Positions 7,487 through 18,420 of a stretch of DNA of 24,108 nucleotides are shown one piece after another. Under the pieces are notes generated by a model. The model ran no database searches. It saw only the letters and a list, made by a program, of their open reading frames with translations, and was not told the DNA's origin. The DNA lies in the NCBI GenBank assembly GCA_022592445.1, contig JABYQR010000518.1, positions 1-24,108 on the forward strand. Direction: 5' to 3'. The DNA is from Cytidiella melzeri. Lineage: Eukaryota > Basidiomycota > Agaricomycetes > Polyporales > Irpicaceae. The position numbers and the translations under genes were made by a program. How positions within the stretch are numbered: the stretch's first letter is position 1; each line of letters opens with the position of its first letter.

Positions 7487-9818
7487 GTGCCGAAAGAATC
7501 CCACTCCCGTTTCACTGCTCGCCCAGATCCTTTACATAAGGATCTGAATCAAGCGCGTCGAGAAGTCCAGATCCATCGCGCCTTACCTCAGGCTGTGTTT
7601 GATCAACTCGACGCAGAGCACGCACGTGGCCAGAGTCACAAATACACGGAGAAGGAGCTCAAGGCTATTGCCTCCTACGTTGGTTGTCGTAAACCCAAGG
7701 GTTCCGCCCTCACACATAGATTCCCCACAGCAGAGGAGTTTGAAAAACTCCGCGCTGAGTCCAAGGAGTTCGCCGCCTGCACTGCACGCGAACGAGCCGA
7801 GGCATTAGCAAGTCTCCCTAAGAAGCCTTCGTTAGCCGAACACTTCCCAGCCCGGCCCGCTACCAACCCTAGCGCAGCCCTCATAGCAGCAAAGCCAACT
7901 CTCATCGACTTCCGCAAGCACACTGTTGAAGACCTTCGAGGTATCTTCACTCCCAAGCTCACCGCCACCCTTCAACGTCTGTCGATCCTCCCCACCATCG
8001 ACAAATACCACCAGCTTCACAAAGAGACGAAGCGTCAGTTTGAGCAGGAGAAACAGAAGTTAGAGAAGCTTTTAGAGGAATCACCAATTCGAGCCCCTGT
8101 CATCACTCATTGTGAGTGGCAGCTGCTGGATTGGGGATTGAAGGCAATTGGGAAAATCAGTTTCACAGGTTTAAGAAGGAACTACGAACAAGTGTTCAAA
8201 GTGGTAGACAAAGTTTGGGCAGACGAGTACTTCATCTTGTTCTAAAGTAGAATACAGTGTGGCTTCCCAAAGTCCCAACAGCAGTATCTGGTCCAGAGAT
8301 CACCTCCCCTGTGAAAGTTATCCGCACACCTTCAACCACGAAACAGTCAGAGACGAGTGTTACGATCCTGAAGAAGGACATCAACTTTGTGAAGTACAGC
8401 CGTGTCCAAACCGTTACAACGGAATTACATATCCGGGTCGTTTTGCAAATCAGTACTGGCCCATTCATCATTGGCAAGAGGATCGCATCCTTGAATCTCT
8501 TCCCCCCCTTCCTGAACCCGAAGAAGACTTTGATCTAACCTTCACGCAGGAGCAATACCAGATGGATTCCACCAACGTGTCCCAGCATGCTTCTAGGGCA
8601 GCTACACCAGCCCCCGCACAAGAACCGTCTCCGCCCCCCACCGCAGAACAACTTCTGCATGCGCTACTCCTCGGTCAGAAACAGCTGACACAAGCCATCA
8701 CAGCGCTGGTTCAGAACCAGCAACAACCAGTAAACAAAAGGTCACAGGAAGGGTTGTAGAAAAACCCCCTAGTTTTAAGGGCAATGCTAGTAGTGACACG
8801 TGTTGCTTTCTGGCCGCCTTCTCAATGTACGCACAGTTTAATGAGAAGCTGTTGCCATACAATACCCAAGGGGGTCAGACCCGGTTAGACCACCTCTGGA
8901 TTTCGTCGGCCCTGTCATTTATGACAGAAGATGCGGCAGTTTGGGCAACGCCCCACATGGACTTGATTGCCAGTCATCAAATGGCATTCAATGGTGATTG
9001 GGACGACTTCAGAACGGCTTTCAAAGCACGATTTGAACCGGTTGATGAAATGGTGGATGCCAAGGCCAAGCTCAGGGAGCTGTGGCAAGGCAAAAAGACG
9101 GTTCCCGAGTACACGGCCCGATTCCGGGAAATCATGGACAGGACAGGTTACTCGACACAAGACCTCCATGATCGCTACTATGAACATCTGAGCACCACAA
9201 TTAAGGATGAACTAGTTCACACCGCACGGTCCCATGTCACCCTTGTCGATCTGATCAATGTGGCCACAGACATTGACAATCGTCTTCGGGTTCGAGCTCA
9301 GGAAAAAGCTCGTGAACAAGGTCGAACAGTCCCCAACGTGTTCAAATATACCCCGGTCTCCACCTCGTCCCCGGCTCCTTTTGTCCAACCGTCTCGTGAT
9401 TCCAATGCTATGGAAATTGATGCTACTAAAGTTGGTCCCAATGGGAAAACACGTGCTGATTTCATGAAAGCAATGAATGGAAGATGCTACGGATGTGGAT
9501 CTAAGGAGCACCAGAAGAAAGACGGCAAACATGATCGGGAATTGTGTGGACATTGTGGAGGCAACCATCAGACGCAAGTGTGCTAAAGCCGGTTCCTTGG
9601 GTACCCACCTAGGCAACAGAAGGTGGCTGCCAGCACTCTCTTCGATCCGTCCACTTTGGCCCCCTCGTCGTCCTTGTCCGCGAGGCCCTTACCTACCCCA
9701 CCCGCTGCAACCGTCGCCAGCTCTTCGTCTTCAACTCCGTTTGACTACAATGCCATCATGAAGCAGATGTCATTGCTCACGGATCAAGTCAAGCAGCTGG
9801 GAAATCAAAGGGATTTTT
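7487..9818 (+). pseudogene. Ty3/gypsy gag, broken (element 2)
   Basis: Three segments appear to belong to one gag: 7487-8242, then a shifted frame to about 8757, then about 8743-9818. The first has no ATG at its start; an AG just before it could be a splice acceptor. The central part has a retrotransposon gag domain (DWDDFRTAFKARFEP..LRELWQGKKTVPEYTARFREIM). A cysteine-rich nucleic-acid-binding region follows at 9484-9584 (CYGCG..CGHCGGNH). Lesions seen: a frame change near 8243, a frame change at the A4 run 8736-8739 (one base too few), an in-frame TAA at 9585-9587 directly after the zinc motif, and a frame change at the T5 run 9814-9818 leading into protease. Gag would form the virus-like particle that packages element RNA. 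Confidence 0.75.
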
Positions 9819-10377
9819 AGAACAGACTCCAGGTGAAACCGCACCCTCGAGTCCCTCTGGAAAGACCTACATAGAAGAAGTGGAGGACAATGATGATTCC
9901 CCCACGGACACAGTTTTTAGCTCCCCTGTAGTAAATACCCGCCCCGCGCAGCAGCCTGATTTGCAGTCTTCAGTTTTATTTAACAACATGTATAACTACT
10001 TTGAAACCTTGTCATCCTGCATAGTGCCTGAAATAGACCCGCTTAGCATGCACTTCCGAGTTCCTATCACGCTCAAAGGAGTGTTTAGAGAACAAGGCAT
10101 CAAAGCCATGATCGACTCAGGAGCCACCGCTTTATTCCTGAGTCAAGACTTTGTCAATCGGCACCCAGTACGTACGGTCCCCTTAGAAAGACAGATCCCA
10201 CTCCATAACATCGATGGGACTCTAAATCAAGGAGGATGTATCACACACAGAGCGGAGCTCAAACTACAAGTTGGAGCTATCAAGGAGAACACAACATTCT
10301 TGGTCACAGACATTGGACCAGAGGATTGCATTCTAGGCCTACCCTGGCTTCGCAAAGCAAACCCCAAGATCAATTAG
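9819..10377 (+). pseudogene. Ty3/gypsy aspartic protease (element 2)
   Basis: The frame running through 9880-10377 contains the retropepsin signature AMIDSGATALFLSQDF, with the catalytic DSG at 10114-10122, and the later GLPWLRKANPKIN. The protease cleaves the Gag-Pol polyprotein. Upstream the same frame is open back to the gag frameshift at 9814-9818. The TAG at 10375-10377 falls where relatives carry the tryptophan of PKINW, so it is probably a TGG-to-TAG nonsense change, and the same frame continues into RT. Confidence 0.8.
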
Positions 10378-13221
10378 GCTACCGGAGAAATGGAACTGGA
10401 AGCCGAAGAAGACTTCGAGCCCTTCCAGTCTATCACAGCCAATCGGAAGCAGAGGCGAGCCTGGCTCAGAGCCGGTATCATTCAGGACACCAAGGAAGAG
10501 CTTTGGTCCTGTGCTAGCTTTACATACTCCACAGACATCGCGGCTAAAGCCCATCAATCTAAAGAACAACAGACGTTCAAACAGATGGTTCCAGAGGAAT
10601 ACTGCACACACCAGAAAGTCTTCTCAGAAGAAGCATCACAGCGCCTCCCCGAGCATCAGCCCTGGGATCATACAATTGATCTGACCAAGAACCCAAAGAT
10701 GTTCAGATCCAAGGTCTACCCCATGTCTCCGAATGAACAAGCGGAGCTGGACAAGTTTATTGAGGAAAACCTAGCGAAAGGATACATTGTCCCATCCAAG
10801 TCGCCTATGGCCTCACTGGTATTCTTTGTCAAGAAGAAGGACGGCAAGCTCCGGCTTGTTCAGGACTATCGACGGTTAAATGACATCACGATCAAAAACC
10901 GCTACCCACTCCCCTTGGTATCGGATATTACCAATCGGCTTCGTCAAGCCAAAATCTTTACCAAGTTTGACGTACGATGGGGCTACCATAACATTCGGAT
11001 TAAGGAGAATGACGAGTGGAAGGGTGCATTTGTGACAAACCGAGGGCTGTTTGAGCCTAAGGTGATGTTGTTTGGCATGACCAATTCTCCGGCCACGTTT
11101 CAAGCCATGATGAACTCCATCTTTGCTGATCTCATCGCGGAAGGAAAGGTCTTGGTGTACTTAGATGACATCCTCGTCTTCAGTTCAGACATTACGGAAC
11201 ACCGGAAAATTGTTCATGAGGTACTATCTCGACTTGAAGCCAATGACTTGTATCTTTGCCCCAAAAAATGCGAATTTGAACAGTCACAAGTCGAGTACCT
11301 AGGTTTAATCATTGGTAACAGAAAGATCCGTATGGACTCGGGTAAAATAAAAGCTATCACCAACCGGCCGGTACCACAGAACCTCCGTGATGTGCGCGGC
11401 TTCATTGGATTTGCCAACTTCTACCGACGTTTCATCAAGGACTTTGCATGGCATACTCGTCCCCCCCACGATCTCACCAAGAAAGACCAACCTTGGAAGT
11501 GGGGAGAAGCACAGCAGAACACCTTTCAGATGCTCAAAGATGCATTCACTCAGGAACCTATTCTAGTCACATGGGAACCCAATCGCCCCACACGTATTGA
11601 AGTTGATGTGTCTGGCTTTGCAACTGGAGGAGTTCTATTGCAGAAACTAGAGGATGGACAATGGCACCCTGTAGCGTTTCTGTCTCAGTCTATGGCCGAA
11701 GCAGAACGAAACTACGAGATCTATGATCGAGAAATGCTTGCTATCATCAGAGCTCTCAAAGATTGGTGTCACTATCTAGAAGGATTACCCGCATCCTTCG
11801 AGATCATCACAGATCATCAAAATCTGCAGTACTGGCATACCACCCAGGACCTGTCTAGACAACAAGCTCGGTGGTCTTTGTATCTGAGCCGGTTTGACTT
11901 TGTTTTAACACACAAACCCGGAAAGACCCTTACACAAGGCGACCCACTATCCCGGGTCAGAACCTTGGAAGTTTTAGATGCATCAGACAACAAGGAACAA
12001 GTTGTGCTGAAACCCGAATACTTCCAGACAATAGCCACCTCGAGTATTCCGGAGTCAGATCCATTAGAGTCACGAATTAAAGACATCAGTATTCGAGAAG
12101 CAGAGGTAGTCCAGGGACTAGCCAAACTTAGGAAGGATGGACCCCGAAAGTTGACTGACGGCGGACTTGAGTGGGAGGAAGACAATGGACTGGTATATTA
12201 TAAAGGGAAGCTGTACATTCCAAAGGATCGAGAAGTTCGCAGGGAGATTGTACGACGATGCCATGATGCGTTACCAGCAGGACATCCCGGCAAACATGCA
12301 ACCCTGGAACTAGTTACACGACACTATTGGTGGCCTCGCATGGCATCATTCGTAGAACAATACGTCCTCGGATGTGACAAATGTCAGCGGACTAAACCAG
12401 CACAGCACCCGATTGCCCCAATACAGCCCATTGAAGTACCAGACGGACCTTGGCAGGTGGTCGGCGTGGATTTAGTCGGACCGCTCCCATGCAGTAACGG
12501 TTTTGACATGATTGCCATGTACACGGACTTGTACAGCAAACAAACGCATGTAATCCCAACTCAGTCTACTGTTACAGCGGACGGAATAGCCGACCTTCAC
12601 ATCAAAGAAGTGTTCAGGCTCCATGGCATTCCCCGACAGTTTATATCCGATAGAGAACCCCAGTTTGCAGCTCGTGTCATGCAAGCGTTGTACAAACGGC
12701 TAGGCATCACTGGCGCTATGACTACCGCCTACCACCCTCAGGCCAATGGTCAAACGGAAAGAACAAATCAAGAGGTAGAAAAGATTCTACGACTCTTTGT
12801 TGATAAACGACAAGATGATTGGGCAGAATACATCCCAGTGGCTGAATTTGCCATCAACTCTCGTGTCAACTCATCTACGCAGCACTCTCCGTTTGAAGTC
12901 ATGTACGGGTACCTACCAGATTTCACCATACCAGTTGGTCGTCAAAGTCGCATGCCAAACCTGGACGCACGTCTAGAAAAGCTCAGACAGGTTTGGGCAG
13001 AAGCCGAAGCTGCTTCACGTTTATCTAAGAAAAAGATGGCCGAAGCTTCCGCATACACCCGCAGAACTACTCCAGTCTTCAAGGAAGGGGACCTCGTGTG
13101 GTTGTCTTCCAAGAACGTCAAAGTACATCAGCAGTCTGACAAGCTAGGGCCCAGACAGCTTGGTCCTTTCACAGTCCTTCAGAAAACCGGTGAACATACA
13201 TATCGGATATCGTATTCATGA
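10378..13221 (+). CDS. pol: Ty3/gypsy pol: reverse transcriptase, RNase H, integrase (element 2)
   Basis: A long open block whose first ATG is at 10390 (943 codons). RT spans about residues 95-350 with LVQDYRRLN, FDVRWGYH (D194) and the catalytic YLDD at 257-260. RNase H follows (about 400-520), with VDVSGFATG (D406), E448, TDHQNL (D475) and GDPLSR. The integrase zinc module has H625, H632, C662 and C665. The catalytic triad is VGVDLVG (D694), ISDREPQF (D754) and HPQANGQTER (E790), a D-D35-E spacing typical of Ty3/gypsy. The tail (LGPRQLGPFTVLQKTG) starts the integrase C-terminal module, and the frame is then lost at 13200-13221. RNase H carries DVSG where relatives usually have DAS. In life this is part of a gag-pol polyprotein, not a free ORF. 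Confidence 0.93.
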   Translation, partial: ATGEMELEAEEDFEPFQSITANRKQRRAWLRAGIIQDTKEELWSCASFTYSTDIAAKAHQSKEQQTFKQMVPEEYCTHQKVFSEEASQRLPEHQPWDHTIDLTKNPKMFRSKVYPMSPNEQAELDKFIEENLAKGYIVPSKSPMASLVFFVKKKDGKLRLVQDYRRLNDITIKNRYPLPLVSDITNRLRQAKIFTKFDVRWGYHNIRIKENDEWKGAFVTNRGLFEPKVMLFGMTNSPATFQAMMNSIFADLIAEGKVLVYLDDILVFSSDITEHRKIVHEVLSRLEANDLYLCPKKCEFEQSQVEYLGLIIGNRKIRMDSGKIKAITNRPVPQNLRDVRGFIGFANFYRRFIKDFAWHTRPPHDLTKKDQPWKWGEAQQNTFQMLKDAFTQEPILVTWEPNRPTRIEVDVSGFATGGVLLQKLEDGQWHPVAFLSQSMAEAERNYEIYDREMLAIIRALKDWCHYLEGLPASFEIITDHQNLQYWHTTQDLSRQQARWSLYLSRFDFVLTHKPGKTLTQGDPLSRVRTLEVLDASDNKEQVVLKPEYFQTIATSSIPESDPLESRIKDISIREAEVVQGLAKLRKDGPRKLTDGGLEWEEDNGLVYYKGKLYIPKDREVRREIVRRCHDALPAGHPGKHATLELVTRHYWWPRMASFVEQYVLGCDKCQRTKPAQHPIAPIQPIEVPDGPWQVVGVDLVGPLPCSNGFDMIAMYTDLYSKQTHVIPTQSTVTADGIADLHIKEVFRLHGIPRQFISDREPQFAARVMQALYKRLGITGAMTTAYHPQANGQTERTNQEVEKILRLFVDKRQDDWAEYIPVAEFAINSRVNSSTQHSPFEVMYGYLPDFTIPVGRQSRMPNLDARLEKLRQVWAEAEAASRLSKKKMAEASAYTRRTTPVFKEGDLVWLSSKNVKVHQQSDKLGPRQLGPFTVLQKTGEHTYRISYS

Positions 13222-13424
13222 CAGCATCAATGTTGAACGGCTATCTCCGTACCGAGGAAACGAAGTAAACGGCCTCATACCAGAACCACCAGCACCGATC
13301 ATAGTAGATGATCAACAAGTCTACAAAGTTGAGAAGATCCTAGACAGTTGGATCTATCGGAAGCAAATGCAGTTACGATTCCTGAAGAATGAAGAAGAAT
13401 CGTTCCAGTTTGCGCCAGCGCATT
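13205..13424 (+). pseudogene. Integrase tail and truncated chromodomain (element 2)
   Basis: In a different frame from pol, the sequence continues with YRIHDSINVERLSPYRG, PAPIIVDDQQVYKVEKILDSW and MQLRFL. This is the end of the integrase tail followed by the first half of a chromodomain. The VKWxGY..WEP core seen in element 1 is missing; instead the frame runs into KNEEESFQF and stops. A small indel (near 13200-13212) and an internal deletion (near 13383) explain this. No polypurine tract or LTR follows. Confidence 0.75.
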
Positions 13425-14915
13425 GATGCTTTTTCAGATGTGACCTTTTTGTCCCCCAAACTGTGGGAATTTGATGGGGTAATACATGCAGTAATAAATT
13501 TTGTAACAGTGTGGTGTAATGATTTGATTGTGTTTCATTTGCTTTGTTATTCACTCTACAAATGTGTGTGATGAGTTGAATCTCCCATCAAAAATCTGTT
13601 TTTGTATTTTGTATTGAACACATGTACATGAATAGACACAAATTTTACATCATCAGATAGTCCTGCCCTTCAGCAACACACAGACATAAAAATCTTCTTG
13701 GATGAACCTAATGTCGGGGATATACAGTCAATATACTGATAAAAGTTGCTCAGACTCCGTTTGGAACCCCGCTGATCTTTTTCTTGCAGGTTATCACATG
13801 ATTTTTGGCTATCCGGTTTGTACCAATCACATGACTTTCACATGCAAACGACGTGCGTTCATTTCTGCTCAGTTTCCCTGTCCAATATTCTCAACTTTGT
13901 CTCTTTCTTTCTTTCCACGATGCATGATAGGATAGCATGGTGAACCCTAATCAGCTACGCAAATCTTGCACTTCTGGTTTGGCAAGTTATATAAGGGAAT
14001 TACCTGTGAACAAAGAATATCAAGCGAAGCGGCAAGGATGGCGAACAATGACAGTGAGACGGGAGTGATGAAAGTGAAAAGGCGAGGCAAATGACGTCAG
14101 GGTAACCTGGATGTCATCTACTGAGCCCTGAGCATCCCCGGCTGGCGAACGAGATGTGATTCCAGTGCGCACATACAATCAGCTCTTTACACATACCCGT
14201 ACTGCCCTTCTTGGTTAAGGCCTCGTCCGCACTCGGAGCAGGTTTGAAAGATTGACAACCCCTACTCTTCGTGATCATTGTACCTGTACAACAGTCCATG
14301 TCACCATCACATGTCTGCCATAAAGGCTTCAGCTGCGGTCATGTTGTTGAGACAGATAGTCAACATCTTGACAGACAACAGTACAACTTGAACAAAATCC
14401 AGGCCAATCTTATTTATCTTCAGCTCGTGTATAACACACTGCGAACAACTACTGTAGCTACGTGTACATTCACTCCCCGCCTTTTTTCCTACAATGCATA
14501 AATAACCCTGCGCGAAAGAAATCGATTCAGCACCCGTCTAGCACAAGTCACTTCTGCAGGTATAATTCTCCTTATCTTGTGATTTGTAACATCAGAATGT
14601 TCTTTCCGCTTTCCAAAAAATCCGACATCCGAGGGATGCTATTGGCCATTCGCTGGTTCATCTGTCCAAACAAGACTCACACTCAGACGTGGTTGCCAGA
14701 TCCACCCAGGCTCTTCTTGTCGCGAAAGTAGGCCTCCGCTGTGCAAATATAACCTCCACGCTGGAGCTGACAGCAGCTAATATCAGCGCGACAGATGCAC
14801 GGAGGATATTGTTCTTACTCTTGCCAATATAAATGGACAAAGACGTGGCCCAGTTCGTGTTACGCTATACGTAGTAGAGGCTGAAGCTGGCCGAGCATGT
14901 CACAGTCACTCAGAG
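13425..14915. other. About 1.5 kb without a recognisable gene
   Basis: The first part (to about 13700) is AT-rich and has no similarity I can see to the 5' flank of element 2. A CRE-like TGACGTCA lies near 14093. Short open frames occur on both strands (for example 14299-14114 minus and 14593-14730 plus), but none shows a known domain or convincing splice pattern. No tRNA or rRNA was seen. Confidence 0.5.
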
Positions 14916-16694
14916 TCACGGCTGAATTGGCCGAGGGCGTTTTCTTGGCTTGCTTTTGGCCTTTGGAGTGACATCGAGGAAAGCTCTGATAGCAGTGGCA
15001 GGTGCAGGAGGGAGTTCAAAAGAAGTCTTGTGAGCAGGAGCGGAAGGAGGTATACGGGGAAGATAATGGCGAGCTTTGGGAGTGCCGGAGAGTAAGCTCC
15101 CCGAAACAGGAGAATGGGAGTCCAAGAACACGTTGGCTGACGAGCATTCATCTTTGGTAGGCTCAGCACTCGAGCAGCTTGTCTCGGTGAATCCACCACC
15201 AACGCCTAGTAGCTCCTGTTCTTCTTCTTCTTCTACGAGATCTTCGCTGAGGAAAATGCCGGTACTGGCTATTGAGCCAGCTCGTTTCCTAGCAGGGCCG
15301 TACTTTTCGCGCCAAGCAGCACCCATGCCCAGTCCCGTTGAGGTGGCTGAGGAGACAGAGGAAGTGGAGTTCTTGCGTGCAACCCGGCGATATTCCATGG
15401 CTTTGTCAAGGGCTTGAGCTTCGCGCATAACTTCCATGCTGTCGCAATTGTTATCTTCAGCGTCGGTATCCTCCACCGTCTGACTGTGGCTAGCCCAATC
15501 CTCCTCATCCTCCGCCCCGGTCGGCGATTGATCAGATGCCGTTGGAGATGTGCCCTCTGCTTTCAGGGCCCGCTCATAGTCCATAAGCTAGTAAATTAGA
15601 CTAACGTAAACCGTGTCAATCAGCGAGTCTACAACAATGATGCCATCGTAAGACTCACAACATATTGGGACCCGCCCACTTACTCTTCTCCTTCACGTAA
15701 GAATATGCAGCCTGCATATTACCTTTTATTGCCCACACTTCTTCGGGGGCATATGGAGAGCATCGAGCAGAAGCCCGCATGACAAGGGCGATGACCAGTG
15801 TAGCAGATCGCGAGACACCACATTGGCAACTGGATTATTGGACAATAAGATCTTCAGCTTCGAATGCTGCAATCGTAACGGAGACTCACTGTATCAATAC
15901 GCTATCTCCACGAAATAGTGCTTGATCTACAAAAGACATGACAACAGGGAAGCCTGAAGACACTAGATTGGATTGACCATGAGACCAGGGAAGCCTGAGG
16001 TAGTGCATTGCAGGACGTCCAGACGGGAGATGGGCGGGAAAGAAGGTTGAATCAGAAGGGGGACTACTTGTGGCCATGTTCAAGTCTGGGGTAGACATCG
16101 ACGCTCGTCCATGCTGTAGATACGTGGAGTCGAAGGACGTAACGACCTCCTTCGCAACATTGAGAACAGACTTGATGCCTCGTTTCAGGAGATCCTGCCA
16201 ATCCCGGGCATTATCATCATTTTTCCCAACCAGATACCTGGTAGGATTTGTATTGGTTCATCCACGTACGGGACTGTCGAGGAGTCATCGCCGTCTTCGT
16301 CTTTGCGATGCAGGAGTGAGGATGTGCTAGTGTTCGGCAAGGAGATGACAGAGAGCCTGTGTCAAGGGTAGAGTGTAGAAGCATCCTCTGGGAGCTTCTG
16401 CTGTTCGGAGGTAGTTGGGCTGAAGAGAGAGGTAGACGACGATTGCGCGGAAGGCAGCGAGAGCAAGAGTCTCTTTCGGTTCATAGTGCGAGACTGTGGC
16501 CTGCTTGAAGGTGAAAAGATGAAAGAGTCGGTGTCGGAAGTTACTGAGGAGACGGCGGGGAAGGTCTGCTGGGCTCCTGCAAGCACGGGAGAGATGTCCT
16601 CGTGCTGAGACGGAGTCTCAATGAGAAGCAGTGGGACCGGGGCCTTTTTACGTTTTGGAAACGCACCCTGAGCGCGAGGAGTAGCTGCGTCCAT
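14916..16694 (-). pseudogene. Dual-specificity protein phosphatase, Msg5-like, with three lesions
   Basis: Exons are 16694-15890, 15829-15659 and 15600-14916, separated by 60- and 58-nt introns with GTGAGT donors. The N-terminal Ser/Pro-rich region (PKRKKAPVPLLLIETP, SFIFSPSSRPQSRTMNRKR) leads to DEPIQILPGIWLG, a cradle helix region (DWQDLLKRGIKSVLNVAKEV), HYLRLPWSHGQSNLV, and the active site HCQCGVSRSA (C-x5-R). Then come SYVKEKSKWAGPNM and a low-complexity tail with an acidic run and a basic end (PKAKSKPRKRPRP). This domain order fits basidiomycete MAP-kinase phosphatases. Breaks: an in-frame TGA at 16364-16362, one base too few at the T5 run 16220-16224, and a TAG at 15590-15588 in what relatives read as LIYQL. 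The rest is open, so decay is recent or some breaks are errors. Confidence 0.8.
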
Positions 16695-16772
16695 TCGGGG
16701 TGGGTGTCACATACATCCCGAGGGGACAGTGACCGGTATGCATGAGTAGTCGTGTATATTGTCATTGTCGGC

Positions 16773-17099
16773 TCACCTCATTGACATCAGAGCGCGCGTA
16801 ATCACAGCGACCCCTTTGTCCCCGTCCTCATCTCGACGTGCCCCGCTTTCTTCAACCTCCTCTGACTCTTTGTTTCCCTCCTCACCATCCCCGTCAATCT
16901 TGTTTTGCTCGACTTCCTCCTCAACTCGTTGCGTTTCCGGAAATGGATCCATCGCAATGTCGGCGAGGGCGACTAGTAGATAGGTAGTGCTGCAAAGAGC
17001 AGCTAAGCGCGGTAAGTCAGGTATATCCTCATTTTCCACAAAGCGTAACTCGGTGCTGACAGGCCAGAACTTACGTCCTCTTTCGATAATGACGCGCAA
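16773..17099 (-). CDS. Acidic hypothetical ORF, possibly one exon
   Basis: An open frame of 108 codons, strongly acidic from about residue 55 on (EEEVEQNKIDGDGEEGNKE). A possible splice acceptor (CTACTAG) before VALADIAMDPFPE and a GTGAGC donor at its end suggest a short exon of a longer gene. It cannot be joined in frame to the phosphatase ATG at 16694 by any obvious acceptor. I do not recognise the protein, and it may not be expressed. Confidence 0.3.
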   Translation of the reverse strand: MRVIIERGRKFWPVSTELRFVENEDIPDLPRLAALCSTTYLLVALADIAMDPFPETQRVEEEVEQNKIDGDGEEGNKESEEVEESGARRDEDGDKGVAVITRALMSMR

Positions 17100-17131
17100 A
17101 AACGCGCGTCTTGTTCAAAAGAGGACGTAAG
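17070..17131. repeat. Perfect-stem inverted repeat
   Basis: CTTACGTCCTCTTT at 17070-17083 is the exact reverse complement of 17118-17131. Nested inside, GACGCG at 17091-17096 pairs with CGCGTC at 17105-17110. The whole 62-bp block lies between the divergent phosphatase and HMG-CoA reductase relics. It could be a hairpin, a paired regulator site, or the remains of a tiny palindromic insertion. Confidence 0.7.
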
Positions 17132-17159
17132 CTCTTTCTGTCATAGTAGTGGGTGCCAG

Positions 17160-17797
17160 ATGACCAGGTATTTCGGATTGGTTTACTACTATCTTCACAT
17201 CCTCGAAAGCATCAAGCACTCGTCTTTCTTTGCCCCCACGTTCTCTTCCACGTTCCGGCCGGCCCACGCACGCCTCGCAGGCTCCGACTGGAATGCATTG
17301 TCAGAGAGGGAGCGGCTTGCTGCGTGGAAACACGAGGGGGCGCAGTCGAGCTGCAGCAGATCGTGTTTACTCTCGACAACAAGTAACACAAGGTGAACTT
17401 TTTTGTGTACCATAAGTGGGCGATCATTGGACATCTCATCTCAACTAATACAACTTCGACACCGGTGCAGTGCTTCACCGCAACCACGTCGTCTTCGGTG
17501 ACCCTTAGCTTCCAGGCTGGAAGACGTGAGATTGGGTAGGTGCTTCAGGTGTTCGACTTCATTCACCGCCGACGGCACGCAATACGATGTTCAGAATTCG
17601 AAGCGTAGCGAGACGATTGGCAAAATGAAGTCAAGAAATGGGTTGCATACGCTCTTTGGGCCCTTGGTGTCTGTTTTTATGAACTCGCCAAAAAGGCCGA
17701 CTCCCTCAATATCGTTGTTGTGATTTGTAGCTACATCCTCATGCACGCCACTTTCCTCTGTCAGTTCTTCAAGTCTCGTGCGCTAGGCTCAAACTTT
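17160..17797 (+). pseudogene. HMG-CoA reductase, N-terminal membrane-domain fragment
   Basis: HMG-CoA reductase makes mevalonate in the ER membrane and is rate-limiting for ergosterol synthesis. What remains is its N-terminal part: YLHILESIKHSSFFAPTF and FRPAHARL, then VELQQIVFTLDN, a probable intron (about 17385-17470), SSVTLSFQAGRRE, TADGTQYDVQNSKRSETIG, and the sterol-sensing domain piece KWVAYALWALG, FYELAKKADSLNIVVV and KSRALGSNF. The frame is lost at the G5 run 17336-17340 and the A3 run 17636-17638, each one base short, and ends at a TGA where relatives have tryptophan. The first exon and the entire catalytic domain are missing, so the gene cannot work. Confidence 0.75.
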
Positions 17798-17805
17798 TGA
17801 TCTTC

Positions 17806-18420
17806 TCATGTACCAGAACGCGTTGGAGAGGCGAGACTGCCACCCAAGTTGCGCAAGAAGTGTCGGGATTGGCAAGTTGTCAACATCCGGGCGATACATA
17901 CGACAACGTTCCGGGCGAGGGACCACAAGACTTATATACCGGCGGTGATCTTCACGTCGATGCCGATTTCCCTCTCGCCCTTGCCTGTGCTCGTCAAGCT
18001 TTGGACGTAGGGTCCGACGAAGAGACAGAGCACTTGCTGGAAGCTTTCATAGCAAGCCAATCTAGAATTTTGAAGGTGCGTTTTCTGGCGTTTGGCGGGG
18101 CATGGCACCAGGCTGATTATATTCGATTAAAACCTTAGGTTATCCCTCCGCTACCACACGTTAACGGTACTCATCTACGGGAGGTAATTCAAATCGCCGT
18201 GCAACTACGAAAATCAGATGTACGTTCACCCTTCTCATGTCTCATTCTTGCGTCATTGACTGGCCTCTCTGGTGGATATATATAGAGCACACCGTCTCCG
18301 GTCGTGTACATCGCTCGCCCTTCCTCGCGCTTTCCTCCCTCGCATTTACAAGCATTCTAGATGCCCTTGCAAGTCGACAAAGACGCAAAGATACTTCTAC
18401 TGTATGCGACACACGATCAG
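17806..18420 (+). pseudogene. Unidentified spliced gene fragment
   Basis: Coding-like exons are about 17806-18075, 18139-18219 and 18361-18420, with GT..AG introns of 63 and 141 nt. They read RWRGETATQVAQEVSG, GDTYDNVPGEGP, DLYTGGDLHVDADFPLALAC, ARQAL, EETEHLLEAFIASQSRILK, VIPPLPHVNGTHLREVIQIA and MPLQVDKDAKILLLYATHDQ. The regular composition and clean phase across introns argue for a real gene. I do not recognise the family. No start codon is evident where it abuts the HMG-CoA reductase fragment, and no clear continuation is seen after 18420, so it looks truncated at both ends. Confidence 0.5.

Noticed and set aside
15076..15417. 113-codon plus-strand open frame opposite the phosphatase tail
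   Set aside because: Antisense shadow of the low-complexity Ser/Glu-rich tail.
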